From: Pontibacter actiniarum
GTDB lineage: Bacteria; Bacteroidota; Bacteroidia; Cytophagales; Hymenobacteraceae
DNA length: 64,000 bases
Assembly (NCBI RefSeq): GCF_003585765.1
Contig: NZ_CP021235.1
Coordinates: 620,001-684,000 of the forward strand
Reading direction: 5' to 3'
Below the pieces are notes generated by a model. That model saw only the letters and a list, made by a program, of their open reading frames with translations. It searched no databases and was not told where the DNA came from. Positions 25,731-34,184 of this stretch are shown in pieces (position 1 is the stretch's first letter; each line of letters opens with the position of its first letter). A program made the translations under genes and the position numbers.

Positions 25731-26085
25731 TATGGCCCTGCGCCTCTAAGCCCGCTGTGTAAGCCGCCCTTTTCCCGGCCTGCAGGCAGCGGGAGAGGCG
25801 CTGCCAGAGCCGGGTTGATTGTACCAGCTGCAGCAGCGGATCAGGTTTAAATATGGGATAATTTTACTATTCTAATATTCTGATGCAATTATTGTCTAAG
25901 CACCATCTTTATCCCCGGTAAACCGTAAAGAGGGGTGGGCCGGAAGCCTCTCCCGCTGTGCGTACAGCCGGATGCCTGGCACACTGTGTTATACTGCTAC
26001 CTACTTGCAGGCGGATCTTATCATTTGTAAAGTACCATAACACCTTGGATCAACTAAACCATCATTTTTTAAACCTGTCTTGGCT
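25731..26085. other. Intergenic stretch without a gene
   Basis: 355 bp between two plus-strand genes. The central part (about 25850-25900) is AT-rich. No reading frame or clear hairpin terminator convinces; the promoter of the 26086 gene should lie here but no exact TAnnTTTG was found. Confidence 0.55.
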
Positions 26086-26859
26086 ATGAACAGGAACCTG
26101 TGCTGCTTAACGCTTCTGCTTTCTATACTTATGCTGTTCCCGCTGGACACACAGGCGCAGTACAACTACAGAAGCAGAAGGAACAACACCAGCGAGCGCG
26201 AAACAGGCAGCATCGTGGTGCTGCTGGGTGCCGGTATAGCGGCTGTTAAGAGCGATATCTGCGGCAGTTGGGGCTGTAATGAGTTCGGACCTGCCGTAAG
26301 TGTGGGGGCGCTGTACAAGCTCACCACCAACCTGGGTATAAGCGGCACCGTGGACTATGTGAAGTTAGGTGCCACCGAGAAAGACCCGCGCCGCCCGCGC
26401 AACGTTTCCTTTGAGTCTGAAGTGATTGAGGTGAGCGGCACGGTTGTGCTGAACCTGCTGGACAGCTACGCCGGCTCCGGGAACTACCGCTCCAGCCGCA
26501 AGCGCTTTGTCGTGCCCTACGTTCGGGCGGGGGTTGGGGCCGTGTACTACACACCGACTTCTTTTCCGGGCCAGAGCAGCCTTGATGACTCCCAGACAAC
26601 CTACGACCCCGAACGTAAGTATCCCGCCGTTGCGGCTGTTATTCCGTTTGGCGGCGGCCTCCGCTTCCGCATCAACAATGAGTTTAGCATTGCCCCGGAG
26701 CTGATCTACCACATCACCACCACCGATTACCTCGACAACATTGGCCCGCGTATCGGTAACCCCGGAAACAAGGATCACTACGGAGTGGCCATCGTGAAGC
26801 TGCAGTACACGCCGGTGCTCAAAAACAAAATATTCTCTAAAAAGCCACAGGGGCGGTAA
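26086..26859 (+). CDS. Outer-membrane beta-barrel family protein (DUF6089-like)
   Basis: The 257-residue protein has a signal peptide (ends DTQAQ) and an N-terminal YNYRSRRNN segment, then barrel-like strands: GSIVVLLGAGIAAVKSD, GPAVSVGALYKLTTNLGISGTVDYVKLGA, VPYVRAGVGAVYYTP, PFGGGLRFRINNEFSIAPELIYHIT and a closing VAIVKLQYTPV. The repeated polar/hydrophobic pattern and length fit outer-membrane barrels of the DUF6089/OmpW-like set. A TTG at 26080 would add two residues; the ATG at 26086 is preferred. Role unknown. Confidence 0.78.
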   Translation: MNRNLCCLTLLLSILMLFPLDTQAQYNYRSRRNNTSERETGSIVVLLGAGIAAVKSDICGSWGCNEFGPAVSVGALYKLTTNLGISGTVDYVKLGATEKDPRRPRNVSFESEVIEVSGTVVLNLLDSYAGSGNYRSSRKRFVVPYVRAGVGAVYYTPTSFPGQSSLDDSQTTYDPERKYPAVAAVIPFGGGLRFRINNEFSIAPELIYHITTTDYLDNIGPRIGNPGNKDHYGVAIVKLQYTPVLKNKIFSKKPQGR

Positions 26860-26895
26860 GTATACTTAACCCCGCTTTTTCTGCTGCCGTACAGG

Positions 26896-26933
26896 TAAGG
26901 GCAGGCGCTTTTACAGTGCCTGCCCTTATTTTT
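26896..26933 (+). terminator. Terminator after the 26086 barrel gene
   Basis: TAAGGGCAGGC and GCCTGCCCTTA make a perfect 11-bp stem with an 11-nt loop, followed by TTTTTA. Confidence 0.85.
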
Positions 26934-26946
26934 AAACCACAGACAG

Positions 26947-27966
26947 ATGAAAGCAAATAACAAGAATACCTTCTGGTGGATGGCTGCCGGCACAGGCGCG
27001 CTGCTCGCGGCAAGAGCTGTGCGCCGGAAGTTAAACGCCTATGACTTTAACGGCAAAGTAGTCCTGATAACGGGCGGCTCCAGGGGCCTGGGGTTGGTAA
27101 TGGCCAGGCAGTTGGCGCAGGAAGGGGCGCGGCTGGTGCTTTGCGCCCGTGATAAGGATGAACTGGAGAACGCGCGGATGGAACTGGCCGGTAAGGGTGC
27201 TAATGTGCTGGTGCAAAAGTGCGACGTAACAGACCAGCAGCAGGTACAGGATGTTGTGACGAATGTGCTGAACGAGTTTGGCCCTATCGACGTGCTGATA
27301 AACAACGCCGGCATTATTCATGCAGGCCCCGTTACGGAGATGACGGTGCAGGAGTTCGACGAGGCGATCAAAACACACTACTGGGGACCTGTACACACCA
27401 TTCTGGCCGTGCTGCCAAGTATGAAGGCGCGCGGCGAAGGGCGTATTCTCAACGTGTCGTCGATAGGCGGCAAGATAAGCGTGCCGCACCTGGTGCCTTA
27501 CAGTGCAAGCAAGTTTGCGCTGGTGGGCCTGTCTGAGGGGTTGCGGGCGGAGCTGGACAAGTATAACATCATTGTAACCACCGCCACTCCGGGTCTCATT
27601 CAGACAGGTAGCCCCCGCCACGCCATCGTTAAAGGGCATCACAAGGAAGAGTACGCCCTCTTCAAGCTCATGGACTCAAGCCCGCTGACTTCCATGAGTG
27701 CTGAGGCTACAGCCAAAAAGATACTGGATGGCCTGCGCCATGGCGACACCCAGGTCACCACCACCATCCCTGCCAAACTGGGAGCCTTGTTGCACGGCCT
27801 GTCGCCTTCCTTTGTAACCAGCGTTTTCGGCCTGGTGAACAAAGTGTTGCCGGGTGAGGGCGGCATAGGGAAGGAGCGGGTCAGGGGCTACGAGAGCGAG
27901 TCCAGGTTGTCGCAGTCGGGGCTGACGGAGCGTACACAGAAAGCGGCAGAGAAAAACAACGAGTAA
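26947..27966 (+). CDS. Short-chain dehydrogenase/reductase with N-terminal membrane anchor
   Basis: The 339-residue protein has a short hydrophobic N-terminal segment (FWWMAAGTGALLAARAV) and then a classical SDR: TGGSRGLG cofactor loop, CDVTD, NNAG, catalytic Ser in VSSIGGK and Tyr-x-x-x-Lys in YSASK. The C-terminal 80 residues (ATAKKILDGLRHGDTQVTTTIPAKLG...) are typical of DltE-like membrane-associated SDRs. It should reduce or oxidise a hydrophobic carbonyl/alcohol with NAD(P). Single gene; the ATG lies only 14 bp after the terminator, so its promoter must overlap that hairpin. Confidence 0.92.
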   Translation: MKANNKNTFWWMAAGTGALLAARAVRRKLNAYDFNGKVVLITGGSRGLGLVMARQLAQEGARLVLCARDKDELENARMELAGKGANVLVQKCDVTDQQQVQDVVTNVLNEFGPIDVLINNAGIIHAGPVTEMTVQEFDEAIKTHYWGPVHTILAVLPSMKARGEGRILNVSSIGGKISVPHLVPYSASKFALVGLSEGLRAELDKYNIIVTTATPGLIQTGSPRHAIVKGHHKEEYALFKLMDSSPLTSMSAEATAKKILDGLRHGDTQVTTTIPAKLGALLHGLSPSFVTSVFGLVNKVLPGEGGIGKERVRGYESESRLSQSGLTERTQKAAEKNNE

Positions 27967-28050
27967 CAGTTTATACTGACAGCACTACGGCCGTAGCAGG
28001 ACTTTTTATACTTTTACGCAAGCCTGCTACAGGGGCCAAACACACACTAC

Positions 28051-28572
28051 ATGAAAATCAAGAACAGAGAGAAAGCCTACAACGGCTACTTTAAAATCTA
28101 TAAACTAACGGTGGAGCAGGAGGGGGAAACCTTCACCCGCGAGCAGTTTGATCGCGGCCATGCCGTGGCCGCCCTGGTGTTCGACACGGAAAGGCAGGAG
28201 TACGTGCTGACGAAGCAATTTCGCATTGGCTCTGAATCGGAGCTGGTGGAAATTGTGGCGGGCATGGTAGACGAGGGGGAAGAGCCCGAGACAAGTATAA
28301 AGCGGGAGATAGAAGAGGAAATCGGCTACCACGTGGATAAGCTGGAGCTCCTGCATACGTTCTATTCCTCGCCGGGCGGCTCCACGGAGCACGTGCAGCT
28401 GTATTATGCCGAGGTATCGCACCAGCAGCACAGCGGCGGCGGCAACAGCCACGAGCATGAGCACATCCAGATCGTCCGGCTATCGGCAGAGGAGCTGGAG
28501 GCACTTGTCTCTCAGGATGCCAAAACAATTGTGGCGCAGCAGTGGGCGCGGCTCAGGAGGCTAAGCAGGTAG
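28051..28572 (+). CDS. NUDIX hydrolase (ADP-ribose / GDP-mannose pyrophosphatase type)
   Basis: The 173-residue protein contains a complete Nudix box, GMVDEGEEPETSIKREIEEEIGY, preceded by VLTKQFRIGSESELVEIVAG and followed by HTFYSSPGGSTEHVQLYYAEV. These features match the NudF/NudK branch that hydrolyses ADP-ribose, ADP-sugars or GDP-mannose to monophosphates. Cytosolic and Mg-dependent. A His-rich loop (HQQHSGGGNSHEHEH) is a local oddity. It is convergent with the coiled-coil lipoprotein gene and shares a two-way terminator with it. Confidence 0.94.
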   Translation: MKIKNREKAYNGYFKIYKLTVEQEGETFTREQFDRGHAVAALVFDTERQEYVLTKQFRIGSESELVEIVAGMVDEGEEPETSIKREIEEEIGYHVDKLELLHTFYSSPGGSTEHVQLYYAEVSHQQHSGGGNSHEHEHIQIVRLSAEELEALVSQDAKTIVAQQWARLRRLSR

Positions 28573-28604
28573 TACCGCCCCCGGCACTGTCTCATAGTAG
28601 AAGG

Positions 28605-28638
28605 AAAGTATGGCCGAAGCTGCTTCAGCCATACTTTT
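28605..28638. terminator. Two-way terminator between the NUDIX and 28645 genes
   Basis: AAAGTATGGCCGAAGC and GCTTCAGCCATACTTT pair with one mismatch across 16 bp and almost no loop; A and T runs flank it on both sides. Confidence 0.8.
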
Positions 28639-28644
28639 CACTCC

Positions 28645-29355
28645 TTACTTCTTTGTGTTCTGCAGCATGTCCTTTGTGTCGGCACTGCCTTCCAAAGCCA
28701 GGTACTCGGCCTGCAGGCTGCGGATTTTAAGGTTGTCGGCCGTGCGGATCTCATTCTCCAACTGGCGGCGGCGCTGGTTCAGCTGGCTGTACACATGGTC
28801 TACATAGTCCCAATCGTCCTGGGTCCAGTTTCGGCGCTTGGCGCGCACCGTGCCCATAAACGTGAGGTAGGCCTCGCGCAGTTGGGAAGCGCTGACTTGG
28901 CTGAGGTCGCTGTACTCGCGTAGCAGCTGCTCCTGCCACTGTGCGATTTTCCGCTGTTCCAGGGGTTGTTGCTGGCGCCGCTCCTGGCGCTCCTCCCACC
29001 TTTGGTAGCGGCCCTGCAGGTCACGGTACTCCTGCTGTGACTTTTCGGAGAGGCTGTCGAAGTTTTGCTCCAGCTCGGCGTTGCGGCGGCGAAGCTCTTC
29101 ACGCACCTTTGGCCACTCCTGGCGAATGGCGGTATCTCCTTTGTCCGCCTGCTGGTTAAGCCAGCCCCTGAACTCCTCCAGCTCCTGCTCTGCCGATTCT
29201 CCGGTTCTTATCACCACGGCGGTATCTTCCTCTTCGCTCAGGTTGGCGGCGGTTTCTTCATTGCCCTCCACTTGGCGCCCTCCGTCGCAGCGCCAGAAGA
29301 TGACAGCCAGGCATAGCAGGAGGCTGTATTTCAGTGTTCGTTTAAGCCTTATCAT
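28645..29355 (-). CDS. Hypothetical coiled-coil lipoprotein
   Basis: The 236-residue protein has a basic N-terminus, a hydrophobic helix (YSLLLCLAVIFWRC) that may end in a lipidated Cys23, and then a highly charged, Gln/Glu/Arg-rich helical region from about 40 to 225. The helix contains heptad patterns (LEQNFDSLSEKSQQEYRDLQ, RYQRWEERQERRQQQ) and a motif LTFMGTVRAKRRNWTQDDWDYVDHVYSQL. No known domain. Probably an envelope-associated helical protein. Single gene. Confidence 0.75.
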   Translation of the reverse strand: MIRLKRTLKYSLLLCLAVIFWRCDGGRQVEGNEETAANLSEEEDTAVVIRTGESAEQELEEFRGWLNQQADKGDTAIRQEWPKVREELRRRNAELEQNFDSLSEKSQQEYRDLQGRYQRWEERQERRQQQPLEQRKIAQWQEQLLREYSDLSQVSASQLREAYLTFMGTVRAKRRNWTQDDWDYVDHVYSQLNQRRRQLENEIRTADNLKIRSLQAEYLALEGSADTKDMLQNTKK

Positions 29356-29419
29356 AAAGCATCATCGTTAGTAAATTACATTTCTGCTCTAGTTACGCAA
29401 TTGCGTGTATCAGGATGCT

Positions 29420-31267
29420 TCAGGGCCCGGCCAGAAACGGTTTGTCCATACTTATGCCGTCGCCGTAGGCAAAGAAGCGGTTTACCGTTACCGGTAGCTC
29501 GCCCCGTGCCGGAATCCGCCCGAATATCAGTTTTGCCGCCGCCGCCTGCGCATGAAAGTGCGGCTGGTAGCCCAGCAACAGCACCCGGCTTTGCTCGATA
29601 TCCGGAAACTGGTTGAGCGCGTAGGCATTGTCGAACAGGGTGATGGCGGCCTTTTTAGAAGTTGCCAGCTTCTGTACGAGCTCCGTGGCACCCGTGGAGT
29701 AGCCGAGGTTGTTGCTAGGCCTGATGCTGGGGCCGTAGAGGGCAACCAGTACCACATCATACTTCTTCAGTTTCTTCCAGAGCTTCCGCGTTTCATTTTC
29801 CCTGGCTTTGCGCGAGATGTAGAAATCTGTGGTGCGGGCGCCGAGCTGCTTTACCTGCCGCTGAAAAACCGTAGGCTGCTTTGCCCCGATGGAAACCGTG
29901 GCGATGGTGAGGTGCTGCGACTGGCGCAGGGGCAGCATTCTTTTTTTGTTGTTGAGCAGGGTGAGTGCGGCCTCAGCCAGCGCCTTGTTCGTGCTGTCGG
30001 CCCTTGCCGGGTTCAGGTCTTCCACCAAGTTCTCTAGGGGCACCGGCTTATACTTATCCAGGCCCAGCCACTGCTTGGCCGTCAGTACGCGCTTGCACCG
30101 GCGGTCTATCTCCTCCTGCGTCAGGTACCCCTGGGCTATGGCCGCCTTCACTGCGCGAATGGCCTTGGGCACGCTGTTAAGGCGCTCCAGCACATCGTTG
30201 CCGGCCATCAGCGCACGCGCCTCGGCCTCCCCGGGGTCAAAGTACTTCGTAACCCCTTTCATGACCATGGCATCCGTAAAAATAAGCCCTTTGTAGCCCA
30301 GCTGTTGCTTCAGCAGGCCCGTCACGATTGGCTCCGACAGGGTGGAGGGAAGGTTGCGGGTGGAGTCTAACTGGGGGATGTGCATGTGCGCCACCATGAT
30401 GCCGCCCACCCCGTGCGTTATCAGTTCCTTAAAGGGGTAGAGCTCCAGTGAGTCGAGGCGCTGCCGGCCAAAAGGGATAACAGGCAGGTCGTGGTGCGAG
30501 TCCACGTCGGTGTCGCCGTGGCCCGGGAAATGCTTTGCCACAGCCATGATACCGCCATGCTGCATGCCCTGCATGTAGGCCAGGCTCTTGGCGGTTACGT
30601 CCAGCCTGTCCTCCCCAAAGGCACGGTAACCGATAATCGGGTTGCTGGGGTTGTTGTTGATGTCCGCCACGGGGGCAAAGTTGATGTGCATGCCCAGGCG
30701 CTTGAACTCCTCGGCGACCTCTGCCCCCATTTGGTAGATCAGCCCGTTGTCGGCCACGGCACCCAGCATCTGCTGCGAGGGGTAGTGAACGGCAGAGTCC
30801 AGGCGCATGCCCACGCCTGTCTCGGCATCCATGGCAATCCAGAGGGGTACTTTAGAGGCAGCCTGGTAGCTGTTGGTTAACCTTGCCTGCCGCACCGGAC
30901 CTCCCTGGAAAAAGATCAGGCCGCCCACTTTGTACTCTTTGACCAGCCGCATCACATCGGCTTCATACGCCGGCCCCTGATCCGAGAAGGCCTCTACGAT
31001 AATTAGCTGCGCGATGCGCTCTTCAGGCGTCAGTGTATTGAAAACGGAGTCTACCCAGTAGGAGGGTTCGTTCTCCAGCGCGTCGATAATGGTGGCAGGG
31101 CGCTCATACGGCACACGCTCCACCGGAAAAAACTGCTGCTGTTGGCCAGCGTAAGTCTTGCGCTGTGCATCAGATCCTTCGCAGGCGTACAGCAGCAGCG
31201 CCAACAGGGGCAGGAGCCACATCGGGTAAGGTTTAAGTGTTGCAGAGTGAGGTTTGTTCCGTTGCAT
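29420..31267 (-). CDS. Glycoside hydrolase family 3 beta-N-acetylhexosaminidase-type lipoprotein
   Basis: The 615-residue protein has a lipoprotein-like signal (LLALLLYAC, Cys29), then the GH3 TIM barrel: KVGGLIFFQGGP, PLWIAMDAETG, and the NagZ-type catalytic motif KHFPGHGDTDVDSHHDLP (residues 245-262, carrying the His-Asp dyad), with the nucleophile Asp332 in FTDAM. A C-terminal alpha/beta sandwich spans about 410-610. It should release N-acetylglucosamine or related residues from cell wall or chitin-type glycans at the envelope. Many Bacteroidota homologues of about 1000 residues also carry a C-terminal serine-hydrolase domain; this one does not. Confidence 0.92.
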   Translation of the reverse strand: MQRNKPHSATLKPYPMWLLPLLALLLYACEGSDAQRKTYAGQQQQFFPVERVPYERPATIIDALENEPSYWVDSVFNTLTPEERIAQLIIVEAFSDQGPAYEADVMRLVKEYKVGGLIFFQGGPVRQARLTNSYQAASKVPLWIAMDAETGVGMRLDSAVHYPSQQMLGAVADNGLIYQMGAEVAEEFKRLGMHINFAPVADINNNPSNPIIGYRAFGEDRLDVTAKSLAYMQGMQHGGIMAVAKHFPGHGDTDVDSHHDLPVIPFGRQRLDSLELYPFKELITHGVGGIMVAHMHIPQLDSTRNLPSTLSEPIVTGLLKQQLGYKGLIFTDAMVMKGVTKYFDPGEAEARALMAGNDVLERLNSVPKAIRAVKAAIAQGYLTQEEIDRRCKRVLTAKQWLGLDKYKPVPLENLVEDLNPARADSTNKALAEAALTLLNNKKRMLPLRQSQHLTIATVSIGAKQPTVFQRQVKQLGARTTDFYISRKARENETRKLWKKLKKYDVVLVALYGPSIRPSNNLGYSTGATELVQKLATSKKAAITLFDNAYALNQFPDIEQSRVLLLGYQPHFHAQAAAAKLIFGRIPARGELPVTVNRFFAYGDGISMDKPFLAGP

Positions 31268-31461
31268 TGTTTTGTTATAACGCCACCTGTCTTATATCCT
31301 TGCCTGGCAGAGGGGGCAGTTTGATAGTAGCAGGGCCGGTACGGGCAAAATGGCCGTGCACCGCCAGCCCATGCTTTACGTTAGAATGTGCTGGTTAGAT
31401 AAAGGATATCGAGCCTGTTTTTGTTCATTTGAGTTATATTTAGGAAAATCATCTTAGTGCT

Positions 31462-32262
31462 ATGCCCTTTTTTACTCCCAGAGACCACACGTACACCTTA
31501 GAGGAAGGTGGTCCGCACTTCGGCTACAGCTTTTTGCCGGGCCTGCTGTTTGTGGCGCTCATGTGGCTTATCAGCCTGCTCAGCTACCTGACCGATGCCA
31601 ACTTGGCTTTTCTGGGGGTGATGCCACGCCAGTTTCTAGGGCTGATCGGTGTTTTTTTCGGGCCGCTGATCCATGGCGATCTGCTGCACCTGCTCTCCAA
31701 CACGTTTCCGGTAGCGCTGCTTTCCGGGTTTATCCTGTACCTGCACCGCAAGGTGGCGGTACGGGTGATGGTGCTGGTGTACCTGCTTAGCGGGCTGCTG
31801 ACGTGGCTTATCGGGCGGCAGGCGTACCACATTGGCGCAAGCGGCGTGGTGTACGGCCTGGCGGGTTTTCTGCTGTTCAACGGTTTTCTGCGGCAGAACC
31901 GTGGCGCTATGGCGGTATCGCTGGCGGTGCTGTTCCTCTACAGCGGCCTGTTCTACGGGCTCTTCCCGAACGAGGAGCGGGTGTCGTGGGAGGGGCATGT
32001 GGCGGGCCTGGTGGCGGGGCTGGTGGCGGCCATTGTCTACGGCGAGGGCAACCCAAAGCCGCTGCACCGGCCTCTGGAGCCGGGCGTGGTACAGCGCCAT
32101 GTAAGCAGCACGATCGGCCCGAATTACCAGCACCTGTATATCAGCTACAGCGTGCAGCCCCACAGCCCCACAGCCAGTTATTCCTATACCTATGATCCCG
32201 CCGTGACTTTCGCGACAAAGCCAACAAAGCACCGTTCTATTGCGTCTAAAGAGAAGAAATAG
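31462..32262 (+). CDS. Rhomboid-family intramembrane serine protease
   Basis: The 266-residue protein has about six spans and the rhomboid catalytic signature: HGDLLHLLSN (His71/His76 and Asn80), GASG with nucleophile Ser127, and EGHVAG with catalytic His179. Rhomboids cut membrane helices within the bilayer. The C-terminal 75 residues are a soluble, Ser/Tyr/Pro-rich tail (YISYSVQPHSPTASYSYTYD) without known fold. It lies 14 bp before the VTT-domain gene, so the two probably form an operon. Substrate unknown. Confidence 0.93.
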   Translation: MPFFTPRDHTYTLEEGGPHFGYSFLPGLLFVALMWLISLLSYLTDANLAFLGVMPRQFLGLIGVFFGPLIHGDLLHLLSNTFPVALLSGFILYLHRKVAVRVMVLVYLLSGLLTWLIGRQAYHIGASGVVYGLAGFLLFNGFLRQNRGAMAVSLAVLFLYSGLFYGLFPNEERVSWEGHVAGLVAGLVAAIVYGEGNPKPLHRPLEPGVVQRHVSSTIGPNYQHLYISYSVQPHSPTASYSYTYDPAVTFATKPTKHRSIASKEKK

Positions 32263-32276
32263 TACAACTAGAGCAT

Positions 32277-33098
32277 ATGAGCGAGAAGCAAAAAGATACA
32301 AAAGAGCACCATCGCCGGGTAAAAGAGGGGCAAAAGCACATGGACCCCGAAAAGCTTGACCGCAGCCGGCATCACGCGGGGCAGCCGGATGGTGAAAAAA
32401 AGGGCGACGAACAGGGAGAAACGAAGGAGAGCAAGGTTCCGCTGATCATTACGGGCCTGCTTATTGCCGCCATTGTAGCGTCATACTTTGTCTTCCCCGG
32501 CTTTCAGCAGGAGGTAAACAATGGCTGGGATGTGCTGACGAGCGGTGATGAGAAGCGCATCTCGGAATGGGTGAGCCAGTTTGGGTTCTGGGGGCCGTTC
32601 TTCATTGTGCTGGCCATGGTGGCGCAGATGTTCCTGCTCGTGATCAACGTGGTGGCCCTGATGCTGGTGGCTATTATTGCCTACGGTTCTTTCTGGGGCT
32701 CTCTGATTGCGATCGGAGCCGTGGTGGTGGCTTCCTCTATCGGCTACTGGATCGGGCACGGCGTTGGGGAGGCCGGCGTCAGAAAGCTGATCGGGGAGAA
32801 GTCGGAGCGGAAGATTACCGACTTCGTGAACAACTACGGCGTCTGGGCGGTGATCATTGCGCGGATTTCGCCCTTCCTGTCCAATGACGCGGTAAGCTTT
32901 GTGGCCGGTCTGGCCAAGATGGGCTACTTTAAGTTTATTGCCGCCACCCTGGCAGGCATCGTGCCCCTCACCATTCTGCTGGCCTGGCTCGGCGAGAATA
33001 ACCAGCGCCTGAAGACCGGGCTCATCTGGGTGTCCGCGGTGAGTTTGGCCGCCTTTATCGGCTACATCGTGTATGATAAGTACATCAAGAAGAAATAA
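32277..33098 (+). CDS. VTT-domain (TVP38/TMEM64, DedA-like) membrane protein
   Basis: The 273-residue protein starts with a 50-residue charged, His/Lys-rich cytosolic segment, then several spans with the VTT/SNARE-associated core: VNVVALMLVAIIAYGSFWGSLIAIGA, GYWIGHGVGEAGVRKLIG and the re-entrant motif IARISPFLSNDAVSFVAGLAKM. The family moves or flips phospholipids and polyprenyl phosphates; the exact substrate here is not known. It follows the rhomboid gene by 14 bp and ends before a strong terminator. Confidence 0.9.
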   Translation: MSEKQKDTKEHHRRVKEGQKHMDPEKLDRSRHHAGQPDGEKKGDEQGETKESKVPLIITGLLIAAIVASYFVFPGFQQEVNNGWDVLTSGDEKRISEWVSQFGFWGPFFIVLAMVAQMFLLVINVVALMLVAIIAYGSFWGSLIAIGAVVVASSIGYWIGHGVGEAGVRKLIGEKSERKITDFVNNYGVWAVIIARISPFLSNDAVSFVAGLAKMGYFKFIAATLAGIVPLTILLAWLGENNQRLKTGLIWVSAVSLAAFIGYIVYDKYIKKK

Positions 33099-33110
33099 GT
33101 ATCCCGCCTA

Positions 33111-33150
33111 AACACAAGAGCCAGCCAAACCGCTGGCTCTTGTGTTTTTT
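33111..33150 (+). terminator. Terminator of the rhomboid/VTT operon
   Basis: AACACAAGAGCCAGC and GCTGGCTCTTGTGTT form a perfect 15-bp stem with a 6-nt loop, followed by T6. Confidence 0.9.
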
Positions 33151-33588
33151 GTACTTCGCGTTTCTACGGCAGTCCACGGCGGCACCTTCCTTCCTGCAAA
33201 AAGGTATAAAACAGCGGCTTAACCTACGCCAGCCCTACTTCTGGCTGCACCTGCGCCTACTCCCTTTCCCGATTGACTACAGCCCCCGGCGGTACGGCAG
33301 GCGGCCCCTAAACGAGGTAGAGCAGAGGTGTACCTGGCTGTGCAGGTGCGGGGAGAAACAGCGGCGGCGGGTGTCGGCGGCGGGTAGAAAAACAGGCGTT
33401 CAAAGTATGAAATCAGGTATATAACTATGATGATATAAATGTGTTTTATAACTATTTTGTTGTGTAGCGGTATTTTACAATAAATGGCGCTTAGCATGAA
33501 TAATGCAACTTCGCAAAACCATTCCGGTGAACTGCCGTTTAAGCGGGTTATTATTTTTTAAATCGATGTTTCACGAAATGGATTGCTC
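33151..33588. other. Intergenic stretch without a gene
   Basis: 438 bp. The first half is GC-rich and its reading frames look like noise; the second half (about 33410-33560) is AT-rich and presumably holds the promoter for the 33589 gene, though no exact TAnnTTTG element is present. Confidence 0.55.
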
Positions 33589-34098
33589 ATGTTTAGGATT
33601 AAACTGCTTGCAGCCGTGCTCTCAATTGTAGTTGCGCTAGCTGAAGAAAATTCCTTGTTAAAGGCTGAGTCCCCCGCTCCGAAGATCGAAGAGAAGCCCC
33701 TGAGTTGGCCACCCGAAGAACCTGCCAACAACACATACCCAGTTTCAGAATCCTCCACAACCCCCACGCTTACTGTTAAAGCGTCTGTATACCACCCGGA
33801 GCCAGGCCAAACCGACTCCACACCCTACATCACGGCTGACGGTTCCCGCATTAACAAACACAACCCCAAAAAGCACCGCTGGATCGCCGTTTCCCGTGAC
33901 TTGCACAGCAAGTGGGGCGGCAGCATTGAGTTCGGAGACTCCCTGTGGGTAACCGGCATCTCTGAGGAGCTAGATGGCCTGTATGTGGTGCGCGATGTGA
34001 TGAACCGGCGCATGCACAAGCAGATAGACATTTTGGTGGGCAGGAAGGACAGGGTCATGGGCCTCTGGAAGAACGTGCAGATAGCCAAGCTGGACTAG
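33589..34098 (+). CDS. Secreted 3D/RlpA-like double-psi barrel protein
   Basis: The 169-residue protein has an N-terminal hydrophobic signal (FRIKLLAAVLSIVVALA), a Pro/Glu/Thr-rich linker (about 25-75) and a C-terminal double-psi barrel: TADGSRINKHNPKKHRWIAVSRDL, FGDSLWVTG, GLYVVRDVMNRRMHKQIDILVG. The pattern fits the 3D domain of RlpA/MltA-type barrels, with Asp in VVRD and QIDIL as the usual acid pair. Such domains act on or bind peptidoglycan. ATG 33589 preferred over TTG 33583. Single gene; enzymatic activity not shown. Confidence 0.82.
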   Translation: MFRIKLLAAVLSIVVALAEENSLLKAESPAPKIEEKPLSWPPEEPANNTYPVSESSTTPTLTVKASVYHPEPGQTDSTPYITADGSRINKHNPKKHRWIAVSRDLHSKWGGSIEFGDSLWVTGISEELDGLYVVRDVMNRRMHKQIDILVGRKDRVMGLWKNVQIAKLD

Positions 34099-34144
34099 GA
34101 CGCGCCTAACGAAGTAGCTCCGTAGCCGTACCCTAAGCAGAAAA

Positions 34145-34165
34145 GCGCAGCGCCGGCCGCTGCGC
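34145..34165. terminator. Small GC-rich hairpin
   Basis: GCGCAGCG and CGCTGCGC form an 8-bp stem with a 5-nt loop between the 3D-domain gene and the channel gene. There is no T-run on plus, so a termination role is uncertain. Confidence 0.35.
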
Positions 34166-34184
34166 AAACTTCTACAGGATACCA

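Noticed and set aside
33140..33424. Plus-strand frame after the rhomboid/VTT operon
   Set aside because: It starts inside a terminator hairpin and its translation is unstructured Arg/Leu-rich sequence.
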